Source: WHSW01 sp033856255 (GTDB taxonomy: Bacteria > Actinomycetota > Thermoleophilia > Solirubrobacterales > 70-9). From it: a stretch of DNA of 64,000 bases. The DNA lies in assembly GCA_033856255.1 (NCBI GenBank), contig JAWVFH010000002.1:124001-188000 (forward strand), given 5' to 3'. Shown piece after piece: positions 1 through 6,293 of the stretch. The notes beneath the pieces were generated by a model. It was given only the letters and a program-made list of their open reading frames with translations. It ran no database searches and was not told the origin of the DNA. The stretch's first letter is position 1. Every line of letters starts with the position of its first letter. The position numbers and the translations under genes are program-made.

Positions 1-69
1 CGCGAGGAGCTCGAGTCGGGACTCGCTGAGGCGCTGGTGGCGTGGCGCGCCGGTATCGAATCGCCGTAG
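1..69 (+). CDS. 3' end of a probable antitoxin gene (partial)
   Basis: The window opens inside a reading frame that ends at the TAG at 67-69; the visible C-terminus is REELESGLAEALVAWRAGIE followed by Ser-Pro. It overlaps the next gene by 28 bases, an arrangement typical of toxin-antitoxin operons, where the antitoxin comes first. The segment is charged and helical, as antitoxin tails usually are. The family cannot be named from 22 residues. The antitoxin call rests on the downstream neighbour and is inference. Confidence 0.35.
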   Translation, partial: REELESGLAEALVAWRAGIESP

Positions 70-350
70 CGCGGCGCCCGTTCGCCGATCTGCGCGCGCT
101 GCCGGGGGGCCGTGGGGCGGGCCTGGGCCGGGCGCTGATCGAGGTCGCGGCCCGTGAGCCGCCGGCCGGCCTGATCGCGGTTAGCTCGCGCCTCGACCTG
201 GCGGCGTGCGAGGTGTCGGTACGGCACCGGATCGTGCTCGTCTACGCGGTGATCGGGCGCGACGAGTTACTGGCCGGGCTGATTGGCGCGGAGCTGGACC
301 GGGAGCTGCGAGCGCGTGCGATCAGGCGTGTGATGCACGGGCGCCGCTAG
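42..350 (+). CDS. Putative RelE/ParE-like toxin
   Basis: A 102-residue basic protein starting at GTG 42 and overlapping the upstream frame by 28 bases. It begins with a strand of the YRIAVARR type, continues with an Arg-rich helix (R-A-L-P-G-G-R through A-L-I-E-V-A) and later shows CEVSVRHRIVLVYAV. The order 'strand, helix, then R-x-R-I-V-Y-like strands' resembles the small mRNA-interferase/gyrase-poison fold of RelE/ParE toxins. The catalytic residues of these families vary, so activity cannot be judged. The gene contains a TTA leucine codon, rare in this genome. It could also be an unrelated small protein. Confidence 0.45.
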   Translation: MARRYRIAVARRPFADLRALPGGRGAGLGRALIEVAAREPPAGLIAVSSRLDLAACEVSVRHRIVLVYAVIGRDELLAGLIGAELDRELRARAIRRVMHGRR

Positions 351-363
351 TGCGGCCGGCGGG

Positions 364-558
364 TCAGCCCTGCGGTCCGCGCTTCAGCCAGAAGGTGCGG
401 TCGTGGCGGTCGTGGACCATCAGCGCCATCCCGGCGGCGGTGAGCATCGCGCCGGCGAGGCCGTGGTGGAGGCGCTGGTTGACGATCCAGACGCGGCGCA
501 TCCGAGGGTCGTAACGGATCAAACCGCCGGCGTAGAGGCGAAGGTTCGTGGCGTCCAT
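364..558 (-). CDS. Small hypothetical protein, 64 aa, possible membrane segment
   Basis: ATG at 558 is preceded on the minus strand by GAGGAG about 9 bases upstream, a good ribosome site, which is the main reason to believe this short gene. Residues 32-48 (HHGLAGAMLTAAGMALM) could form one short membrane or amphipathic helix; the rest is basic. It is divergent from the R2lox-like gene at 623 and convergent with the toxin-like gene at 42-350. I do not recognise a family. Confidence 0.5.
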   Translation of the reverse strand: MDATNLRLYAGGLIRYDPRMRRVWIVNQRLHHGLAGAMLTAAGMALMVHDRHDRTFWLKRGPQG

Positions 559-622
559 CTGGGCATCTCCTCGATACCCCTATATCGGCCCTGCCGCCGC
601 CAGCCATTAGGATTTTTCGGCC

Positions 623-1552
623 TTGGAAGCCGCATCTCAGACCCTGAGCTCGATCGCCCAGCGCGACGATTTCCTCGCCACGGGCGATCCCGCGCTGGCG
701 GCCGGCGCCGACAGCGGCAATTTCGAGCTGCTCGACTACGGTGAGCTCTACCGCCTCTGGGAGCGCCAGCAGTGGGCGACCCAGGACCTCGACTTCAGCC
801 AGGATCGCGTCGACTGGCACGAGCGCTTCTCCAAGGAGGAGCGGTTCACCCGCATGTACGGGCTCTCCGCCTTCTTCATCGGCGAGCAGCGGGTCACCGA
901 CGAGCTCGGGCCGATCATGCGCGCGGCGCCGACCGAGGAGATGCGGATCTTCCTCTCCACCCAGATCGCCGACGAGGCCCGCCACGTGCAGTTCTTCAAC
1001 CGCTTCTACGACGAGGTCGGCGTGCTCGAGGGCGCCGACGACCTCGCCGAGCGCCTGGCGCGGGTGCAGAGCAACCTCAACCCCGAGTTCGCCGAGCTCT
1101 TCGACGGAATGCTCAAGTCACGTGTGGACAGGCTCGCCGCCGAGCCCACCGACACCGAGGTCCTGGTCGAGGCGATCACGCTCTACCACATGGTGATCGA
1201 GGGGGTGCTGGCGCTCACCGGCCAGCACTTCATCATCGGCTACAACGAGGAGCAGGGGACGCTGCCGGGTTTCGTCGAGGGGTTCGGCAACGTCGCCCGC
1301 GACGAGCATCGCCACGTCGCCTTCGGCGCCCGGTTCCTGATGGAGATGGCGGCCGCCGACGCCCGCTACCGAACCGCGATCCAGCGCACCCTGGTCGAGT
1401 CACTGCCGGTCGCCGAGGCCGTCCTGCGCCCGCCGTTCGCGCCCGAGGACGACGACGACTTCGAGCTCTTCGGCGTCTCGATGCGCGAGACACAGGCGTT
1501 CGCCGCCCAGTGCCTGAGCCGGCGGCTGAAGGTGATCGGCCTAGCGGGCTGA
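623..1552 (+). CDS. R2-like ligand-binding oxidase (ribonucleotide-reductase-small-subunit fold)
   Basis: A 309-residue ferritin-fold protein. Six metal ligands fall in two half-sites: E88 (GEQRV), E118/H121 (DEARH), E193 (YHMVIEG) and E228/H231 (DEHRH). Val91 lies three residues after the first Glu, and Tyr188 lies five before the fourth ligand. These are the positions of the Val-Tyr ether cross-link of R2lox proteins (Mn/Fe cofactor, bound long-chain fatty acid), so R2lox is preferred over a true NrdB/NrdF, and no nrdA/nrdE gene is nearby. The start is TTG 623; no better in-frame start with a clear ribosome site was found. The protein is predicted cytosolic. The physiological substrate of R2lox enzymes is not established. 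Confidence 0.85.
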   Translation: MEAASQTLSSIAQRDDFLATGDPALAAGADSGNFELLDYGELYRLWERQQWATQDLDFSQDRVDWHERFSKEERFTRMYGLSAFFIGEQRVTDELGPIMRAAPTEEMRIFLSTQIADEARHVQFFNRFYDEVGVLEGADDLAERLARVQSNLNPEFAELFDGMLKSRVDRLAAEPTDTEVLVEAITLYHMVIEGVLALTGQHFIIGYNEEQGTLPGFVEGFGNVARDEHRHVAFGARFLMEMAAADARYRTAIQRTLVESLPVAEAVLRPPFAPEDDDDFELFGVSMRETQAFAAQCLSRRLKVIGLAG

Positions 1553-1942
1553 TTGCGGCTTAATACTGAGCCGCCCTGTCGATCGGACCGCGCAAGGATC
1601 ATCCGATCGGCCAGCAGGAATTTCCAACCGGGTTCCATCCGATCGGCCCGCGAATTCGCGCCTGAATCAGGCGATTATCTAGATCCCCCCTAACCCCCCA
1701 CGTCGTGGGAGTGGCCAGGGCCTCAAATGGGAGAGATGGATGTCAACCCAGTCGTAATCGCAGTAACCTCGGAGAAGGATTTCTGAGGGCGATGCGCGAG
1801 GCCGGAAGCACTTCTTTCGACGTTCTGGGTACCGGCCCCACCGGTACCCGGTCCCGTTCCCAGTAGTTCCAGTCCGAGGTCACGGAGGGCCTCGGACTGG
1901 GGCACTGGGACTTCTGCTGCCCGCTGACTAGACTCGCCACGC
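1553..1942 (+). promoter_or_regulatory. 390-bp non-coding leader with two strong hairpins upstream of the response regulator
   Basis: No convincing gene is seen here. Three CGATCGG heptamers occur between about 1579 and 1645. Closer to the next gene are two near-perfect hairpins: GGGTACCGG (1827-1835) pairs with CCGGTACCC (1841-1849) over a 5-nt loop, and CCAGTCCGAGG (1869-1879) pairs with CCTCGGACTGG (1890-1900) over a 10-nt loop. An outer CCCAGT (1859-1864)/ACTGGG (1904-1909) pair extends the second stem. The second hairpin ends about 30 bases before the GTG at 1943. This could be an RNA leader, an attenuator or an upstream terminator; I know no named RNA family that fits. Confidence 0.5.
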
Positions 1943-2593
1943 GTGGCACCGAGGAACGAACGCGTCACCGTGCTGGTCGCCGACGACCACCCGATCTACC
2001 GGGAGGGAATCGTGCGGGCGATCAAGGACCGCCCCGACCTCGAGTTCGTCGGCGAGGCCGCCGACGGCCGCGAGGCGCTGGAGCGGATCCGCGACCTCGG
2101 CCCCGACGTCGCCGTGCTCGACATCCGCATGCCGGGGCTCGACGGCACCCAGGTCCTCGCCGCGATGCGCCGCGAGGGCCTCGCCAGCGAGGTGCTCTTC
2201 CTCTCCGCGTTCATGGAGCCCGAGCTCGCCTACAAGACCGTCGCCTCGGGCGCCAAGGGCTACCTGTCGAAGGAGTCCTCGCGCCAGGACGTCTGCGAGG
2301 CGATCGTCTCGATCGCGCGCGGCGGCACCGCCTTCGCCGCCGAGGCGCAGGCCGGGCTCGCCCAGCAGATCCAGGAGCGAGAGCGCAGCGGCGGGCCCCC
2401 GAAGCTGACCGCGCGCGAGCAGGAAGTGCTGGCGCTGGTCTCGCAGGGCTACTCGGCCCCCGACATCGGCAAGGAGATCCACCTCTCGACCACGACCGTG
2501 AAGAGCCACCTGCACTCGCTCTACGAGAAGCTCGGCGTCTCCGACCGCGCCGCCGCCGTCGCCGAGGCGATGCGGCGCGGGATGCTCGACTAG
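1943..2593 (+). CDS. NarL/FixJ-family response regulator
   Basis: 216 residues. The receiver domain (about 8-125) carries the acidic pair D14/D15, phospho-acceptor D60 (VLDIRMPG) and K110 (GYLSK). A LuxR-type helix-turn-helix follows at about 152-214 (LTAREQEVLALVSQGYSAPD ... STTTVKSHLHSLYEKLGV). The stop codon overlaps the GTG of the downstream kinase by one base (TAGTG), so the two are translationally coupled and form a two-component system. All phosphorelay residues are intact. The stimulus is unknown; the structured leader upstream suggests post-transcriptional or attenuation control. Confidence 0.9.
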   Translation: MAPRNERVTVLVADDHPIYREGIVRAIKDRPDLEFVGEAADGREALERIRDLGPDVAVLDIRMPGLDGTQVLAAMRREGLASEVLFLSAFMEPELAYKTVASGAKGYLSKESSRQDVCEAIVSIARGGTAFAAEAQAGLAQQIQERERSGGPPKLTAREQEVLALVSQGYSAPDIGKEIHLSTTTVKSHLHSLYEKLGVSDRAAAVAEAMRRGMLD

Positions 2594-3273
2594 TGGGGGG
2601 CGAGGCAGCCGACCTGGCTGCCGAGAACGCGGCGCTGCGCGCGGAACTCGAAACGTGCCGCCAGCTCGTCGCCCAGGTGATGGACGCCGAGGACCAGGGC
2701 CGGCGCCGGATCGCGCAGCTGATCCACGACGACTCGCTGCAGACGCTCCTGGCCGCGAACCAGGAGCTGATCGAGGCGGCCCCGGGGCGCGCCCAGGTGC
2801 AGCGCGCCCACGAGGTCGTCGAGGCGACGATCGCCCGCCTGCGCGAGGCGATGATGGCGCTGCACCCGGTGACGCTGGAGCGCGGCGGCTTCGAAGTCGC
2901 CGTCGGCGCGGTGGCGCGACAGGCGGCGCGACAGGGCGGCTTCGAGGTGTCGCTCGAGCTCGCCCCGGAGGCGATCGGACACGAGGACGAGCTGCTGCTC
3001 TCGGTCGCCCGCGAGCTGCTCACCAACGCCGCCCGGCACTCCAGGGCGACGGCGGTCTCGGTCGCGCTCCGCAGGAACGGGGAGGCGATCGAGCTCGAGG
3101 TCGCCGACGACGGCACCGGGATCCCGCCGGGCCGCCGCGAGGAGGCGCTCGCCGACGGCCACATCGGGCTCGCCTCGGTCTACGAGCGGATCCGCGCCGC
3201 CGAGGGCGAGTTCGAGCTCGATACGTCTCAGGCGGGCACGCGCACGCTGGCGCGCCTGCCGCTCAGTCCCTGA
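2593..3273 (+). CDS. Cytosolic NarL-type (HPK7) sensor histidine kinase
   Basis: 226 residues with no membrane segment. A short N-terminal helix (1-30) leads into a HisKA_3-type dimerisation domain with phospho-acceptor H45 (RRRIAQLIHDDSLQ). The HATPase_c domain shows the N box (ELLTNAARHS, N145), the G1 box (DDGTGIPPG, 172-180) and a second Gly box (GHIGLASV, about 189). It partners the overlapping response regulator upstream. With no sensor domain beyond the short coiled helix, it must read an internal cue or a partner protein. It ends 13 bases from the convergent sigma gene. Confidence 0.88.
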   Translation: MGGEAADLAAENAALRAELETCRQLVAQVMDAEDQGRRRIAQLIHDDSLQTLLAANQELIEAAPGRAQVQRAHEVVEATIARLREAMMALHPVTLERGGFEVAVGAVARQAARQGGFEVSLELAPEAIGHEDELLLSVARELLTNAARHSRATAVSVALRRNGEAIELEVADDGTGIPPGRREEALADGHIGLASVYERIRAAEGEFELDTSQAGTRTLARLPLSP

Positions 3274-3286
3274 GGCCGGCGGCCGC

Positions 3287-4927
3287 TTAGCCCGCGGGCG
3301 GTACGTCGGTCGCCGGCGCGTCGTCCGTCGGCGGTACGTCGGTCGGCGGCGCTTCGGCGTCCGTCGGCGGGCCCGCGGGCGGCGCGGGATCCTCGGCCGG
3401 CGGTGCGGTCGTCGCCGGCGGGGTGGCCGGGGTGGCCACGGTCGGCGTCGGCTCGGTGATCAGCACGGGGCCGGCGCTGCCGCTGCCGCTGGCGCCGCCG
3501 TCGTCGGCTCCGGATCCGCCTGGCGGTCCGACGATCGCCTCCCCGTCGTCGGTGTAGGTCGGGCTCGTCGGGTCGTCCGTGGTCGCGGGCTCGGCCGGCG
3601 CGTCGGCGGGCGGCGCCTCGGCGTCGACGGGCTGCTGGTCGGCGACGCCGCTCGGGGTCACGGTGGCCGTCGCCGCACCGGCGTCGACTTGGACGACCGC
3701 GCCGCCGGTCAGCTTCTCGCCGCTGCCGTGCGCCGGGGGCGGCGCGTAGGCGTGCGCGGCGACGTTCTTGGTCGCGTGGTTGGCCGGGACGTCGGTGGCG
3801 TAGATCTGGCGGACCTCGACCGCGCCGGCCGTGAGCAGCGCCGCCGTGGCGGCGGTCGCCGCGGCCTTGGCGCCGATCGCGCCCGCGATCCCGCCCGTCG
3901 CGGCCGCGCCGCCGAATGCCGCGCCGCTGCCGCCGCCGACGGCCGCCGCGCCGCCCGCTCCGGCCGCCAATCCTCCGGCGCCGGCGGCCGCGCCGCCGAT
4001 CCCGGCCGCGCCCGCCGCGCCGCCGGCACCCGCGCCGGCGCCGCCGGCGACGCCGCCGGCCATGCCGCCGCTGCTCGCGGCCGAGCCGCTGCCGGCGGCG
4101 GTTCCGGAACCGCCCCAGCCGAACTTCGCGACCAGCCCCTTCCAGACCATCGCCAGCGGCCCGATCGGGGCCAGCGCCGCGAGCGCGCGCCTGTTCGAGC
4201 GCAGCTCGCCGCGGAAGGTGGTGCAGGGCTCGCACTGCTTGACGTGGTGGCGGACCGGGCCGGAGGCCTTGCGCAGGCCCTCGGCGGCCTCGGCGAGCTC
4301 GAGCTGCACCTCGCCGCAGGTGAGCTGGCGCGACTGGCTCGCCTCGGCGAGCGACATCCGCGCCCGCACGAGCAGCGACTTGACCGCCGGGATCGTCGTG
4401 TCCATCGTCTCGGCGATCTCCTCGTAGGAGAGGGCGTCGATCTCGCGCAGCAGCAGGGCCGTGCGCTGGGTCTCGGGAAGGCACTGGACGTCGGCGACCA
4501 GGTTGCGGAAGTCCTCGCGCTTCTGCACCGTGTCGGCGGTGGTGACGCCGTTTTCGCCGACCATCACGTCCATGGAGTCCTGGCCCTCGGGGACGGGGCG
4601 GCGGAGGTGGTTGAGGCAGCGGTTGCGGGCGATCCGGTAGAGCCACGGGCGCACGTTGATGTGGCGCTCGTCGCCGAGCATCGCCGCGTGCGCCTTCACG
4701 AACACCTCCTGGAGCACATCCTCGGCGTCCTCGGTCGAGCGCAGCATGTGGCGGCAGAACGCGAGCAGCCGCGAGTGGTAGCGCTCGAACAGGACCTCGA
4801 AGGCGGAGTCGTGGCCGGCCCGGATCAGGGCTACGAGCCGCTCATCGCCGGCCAGTTTGAGCAGCGGCGATCTAAGGCCGAGAATGCCGGCCCGACTAAC
4901 GGCAGGTGTAAGGGTCGAGGCCTCCAT
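3287..4927 (-). CDS. ECF sigma factor fused to a zinc-finger anti-sigma-like segment and a long low-complexity tail
   Basis: 546 residues. Sigma region 2 lies at about 38-108 (FERYHSRLLAFCRHML, EDAEDVLQEVFVKAH, PWLYRIARNRCLNHL) and region 4 at about 148-195 (LPETQRTALLLREIDALSYE). Next comes C204 and an H228-x3-C232-x2-C235 motif like the zf-HC2 domain of anti-sigma factors. After that is a Gly/Ala-rich stretch (about 270-350), an Ala-rich hydrophobic segment (TAATAALLTAGAVEV) that may cross the membrane, and a roughly 170-residue Pro/Thr/Asp-rich tail. Typical ECF sigmas are about 170-200 residues. The layout suggests a self-regulated, possibly membrane-tethered sigma with an exported tail; no separate anti-sigma gene is adjacent. 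Confidence 0.8.
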   Translation of the reverse strand: MEASTLTPAVSRAGILGLRSPLLKLAGDERLVALIRAGHDSAFEVLFERYHSRLLAFCRHMLRSTEDAEDVLQEVFVKAHAAMLGDERHINVRPWLYRIARNRCLNHLRRPVPEGQDSMDVMVGENGVTTADTVQKREDFRNLVADVQCLPETQRTALLLREIDALSYEEIAETMDTTIPAVKSLLVRARMSLAEASQSRQLTCGEVQLELAEAAEGLRKASGPVRHHVKQCEPCTTFRGELRSNRRALAALAPIGPLAMVWKGLVAKFGWGGSGTAAGSGSAASSGGMAGGVAGGAGAGAGGAAGAAGIGGAAAGAGGLAAGAGGAAAVGGGSGAAFGGAAATGGIAGAIGAKAAATAATAALLTAGAVEVRQIYATDVPANHATKNVAAHAYAPPPAHGSGEKLTGGAVVQVDAGAATATVTPSGVADQQPVDAEAPPADAPAEPATTDDPTSPTYTDDGEAIVGPPGGSGADDGGASGSGSAGPVLITEPTPTVATPATPPATTAPPAEDPAPPAGPPTDAEAPPTDVPPTDDAPATDVPPAG

Positions 4928-5045
4928 GTACAGACAGCGCGCGTACCCACCCCCACGAACACGGTAACAGGGGTGATGTTGCGCTTCCAGTCAATCTTCG
5001 GCCACCCTTATGAAGGGCGGTTAAGGAAGCGGATGCCGGGAAAAG

Positions 5046-5130
5046 TGCCCGGGGCGGGACTCGAACCCGCAACGCCCCGAGGGGCAGCGGCTTTTAAGAC
5101 CGCAGTCTTTACCAATTTGACTACCCGGGC
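5046..5130 (-). tRNA. tRNA-Leu(UAA)
   Basis: Read on the minus strand, the gene starts with acceptor GCCCGGG (5130-5124) and ends with CCCGGGC (5053-5047) plus discriminator A at 5046. The anticodon stem GCGGT/GCCGC encloses loop CTTAAAA, giving anticodon TAA. A long class II variable arm (CCCC-TC-GGGG) and a perfect T arm (GCGGG TTCGAGT CCCGC) complete the leucine tRNA. CCA is not encoded (CTT follows). This tRNA reads UUA, the rarest leucine codon in GC-rich actinobacteria; the Streptomyces counterpart is bldA. Confidence 0.95.
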
Positions 5131-5162
5131 CCGCCGATCGTAGCCGCGTTTACACTCGTGCC

Positions 5163-5363
5163 ATGGAAGCCCACGCGGAGGAGAACGAGGAGCTGCGCCT
5201 GCTGGCGCACGAACTTCGCAACACGCTGTTCGCGACCGACATGCTGCTCGAGCGCGCCCTGGAGGCGGAGGAGCTCGGCACGGACTGGAAAGAGGACGTG
5301 ACCCGCGCCCGCGAGGGCGTCAAGGAGACGCTCGCGGTGATCAAGCGCCGGCTCGGACACTGA
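5163..5363 (+). CDS. 66-aa protein resembling an isolated histidine-kinase dimerisation helix
   Basis: The protein is almost entirely helical and highly charged. Residues 11-28 (LRLLAHELRNTLFATDML) look like the H box of sensor kinases (consensus HELRNPL) with H16 in the phospho-acceptor position, but no ATPase domain follows. Its TGA overlaps the ATG of the next gene (TGATG at 5361-5365), so the two are co-translated. It could be a phosphotransfer or dimerisation mini-protein, or merely a similar helix. The start at ATG 5163 is the only reasonable one. Confidence 0.6.
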   Translation: MEAHAEENEELRLLAHELRNTLFATDMLLERALEAEELGTDWKEDVTRAREGVKETLAVIKRRLGH

Positions 5364-5719
5364 TGGCCGAATCCGCGAGCCACACGCCGTTCGCGATCTT
5401 CAACCGGACCGCGAACCCGGCGCTCGGCGCGATCCTACGCTCGCCCGCCCATCGCCTGCTGAGCGGCAAGCTGGCGCTGATCACCGTCACCGGCCGGGTC
5501 AGCGGAACCGAATACACGTTCCCGGTCCTCTACGAGCGCGACGGCGAAACCGTCCGGATCGAGGTCGGCTGGCCGGAGCGCAAGCGCTGGTGGCGGAACC
5601 TGACCGGCGCCGGGGGAGAGGTGACGATCCGGCTCGGGAGCGAGGAACGTCGCGGACACGCGGTCGCCACCGGCGACGACGCGAGCGGCGTGATCGTGGA
5701 AGTCACGCTCGCGGGTTAG
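5363..5719 (+). CDS. Ddn/DUF385-like split-barrel flavin/F420-binding protein
   Basis: 118 residues. The core reads LITVTGRVSGTEYTFPVLYE, then RIEVGWPERKRWWRNLTG, the pattern of the small split-barrel proteins related to F420H2-dependent nitroreductase Ddn (normally '...TTTGRKSG..R..PL.Y....'). Expected role: cytosolic or membrane-associated F420 or flavin binding and reduction of quinones or other electrophiles. It is coupled to the 66-aa helical protein upstream. Some residues of the family motif differ (RVSGTEYTF for RKSGxPRxxP), so cofactor choice is uncertain. Confidence 0.65.
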   Translation: MAESASHTPFAIFNRTANPALGAILRSPAHRLLSGKLALITVTGRVSGTEYTFPVLYERDGETVRIEVGWPERKRWWRNLTGAGGEVTIRLGSEERRGHAVATGDDASGVIVEVTLAG

Positions 5720-5743
5720 CCCCAACAGAAAGGGAATCGATCA

Positions 5744-6283
5744 ATGGACACAGCAGCCCTCACCCGCTTCACGGCCGCCCAGGGCCCCAGAAAGATCGGC
5801 CCGGACGAGGGCGAGTACACCCAGCTCCCCGGCGTCGGAGTCCGTTTCATGATCTGGACCGAGGAGTCCGGCGGTGGCTTCTCCCTGGTCGAGCACCCGA
5901 TCGAGCCGCACCACCTGTGCGCGCCGCTGCACAGGCACTCGCGCGAGGACGAGTACAGCTTCGTGCTCGAGGGACGGCTGGGCGCCCTGCTCGGCGACGA
6001 CGTCGTATACGGGGAGACCGGCGACCTCGTGTTCAAGCCCCGCGACCAGTGGCACACCTTCTGGAACGCCGGCGACGAGCACTGCCGGATCCTGGAGATC
6101 ATCGCCCCGGGTGGCTTCGAGCGCTTCTTCGAGGAGCTGGGCGCCGCCGCCGCCGAAGGCCCGCCGTCCGACGAGGTGATGGCCGACCTGACCGCCCGCT
6201 ACGGCGTCGACTTCGACATGGAGGGGACGGCGAAGATCGCCGCCGAGCACGGGCTCACGTTCCCCCCGCTCGAGCAGGCCTAG
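5744..6283 (+). CDS. Cupin-domain protein
   Basis: 179 residues, ATG preceded by AAAGGGA at a good distance. Cupin motif 1 is clear: H63-x-H65-x4-E70-x6-G77 (LHRHSREDEYSFVLEG), followed by motif 2 (GDLVFKPRDQWHTFWN), giving the usual 3-His/1-Glu metal site in a single beta barrel (about 48-130). The last 45 residues form a helical tail (TARYGVDFDMEGTAKIAAEH). Stand-alone cupins of this type include dioxygenases, isomerases and sensors; nothing here fixes the substrate. It is convergent with the next gene, 10 bases apart. Confidence 0.85.
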   Translation: MDTAALTRFTAAQGPRKIGPDEGEYTQLPGVGVRFMIWTEESGGGFSLVEHPIEPHHLCAPLHRHSREDEYSFVLEGRLGALLGDDVVYGETGDLVFKPRDQWHTFWNAGDEHCRILEIIAPGGFERFFEELGAAAAEGPPSDEVMADLTARYGVDFDMEGTAKIAAEHGLTFPPLEQA

Positions 6284-6293
6284 CCCCTTAGGT

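Noticed and set aside
1728..1787. Short frame MGEMDVNPVVIAVTSEKDF before the response-regulator leader hairpins, a possible leader peptide
   Set aside because: No codon run or stem arrangement links it to attenuation, and the purine-rich stretch before it can be chance.
3228..4646. Long Arg/Gly-rich frame on the minus strand inside the sigma gene
   Set aside because: Alternate-frame shadow of the sigma coding sequence; the true frame has clear sigma motifs.
3689..5143. Long open frame on the plus strand across the sigma-factor gene and tRNA
   Set aside because: It is the reverse shadow of the GC-rich sigma gene and runs through the tRNA; composition is Arg/Gly/Ala without any domain.
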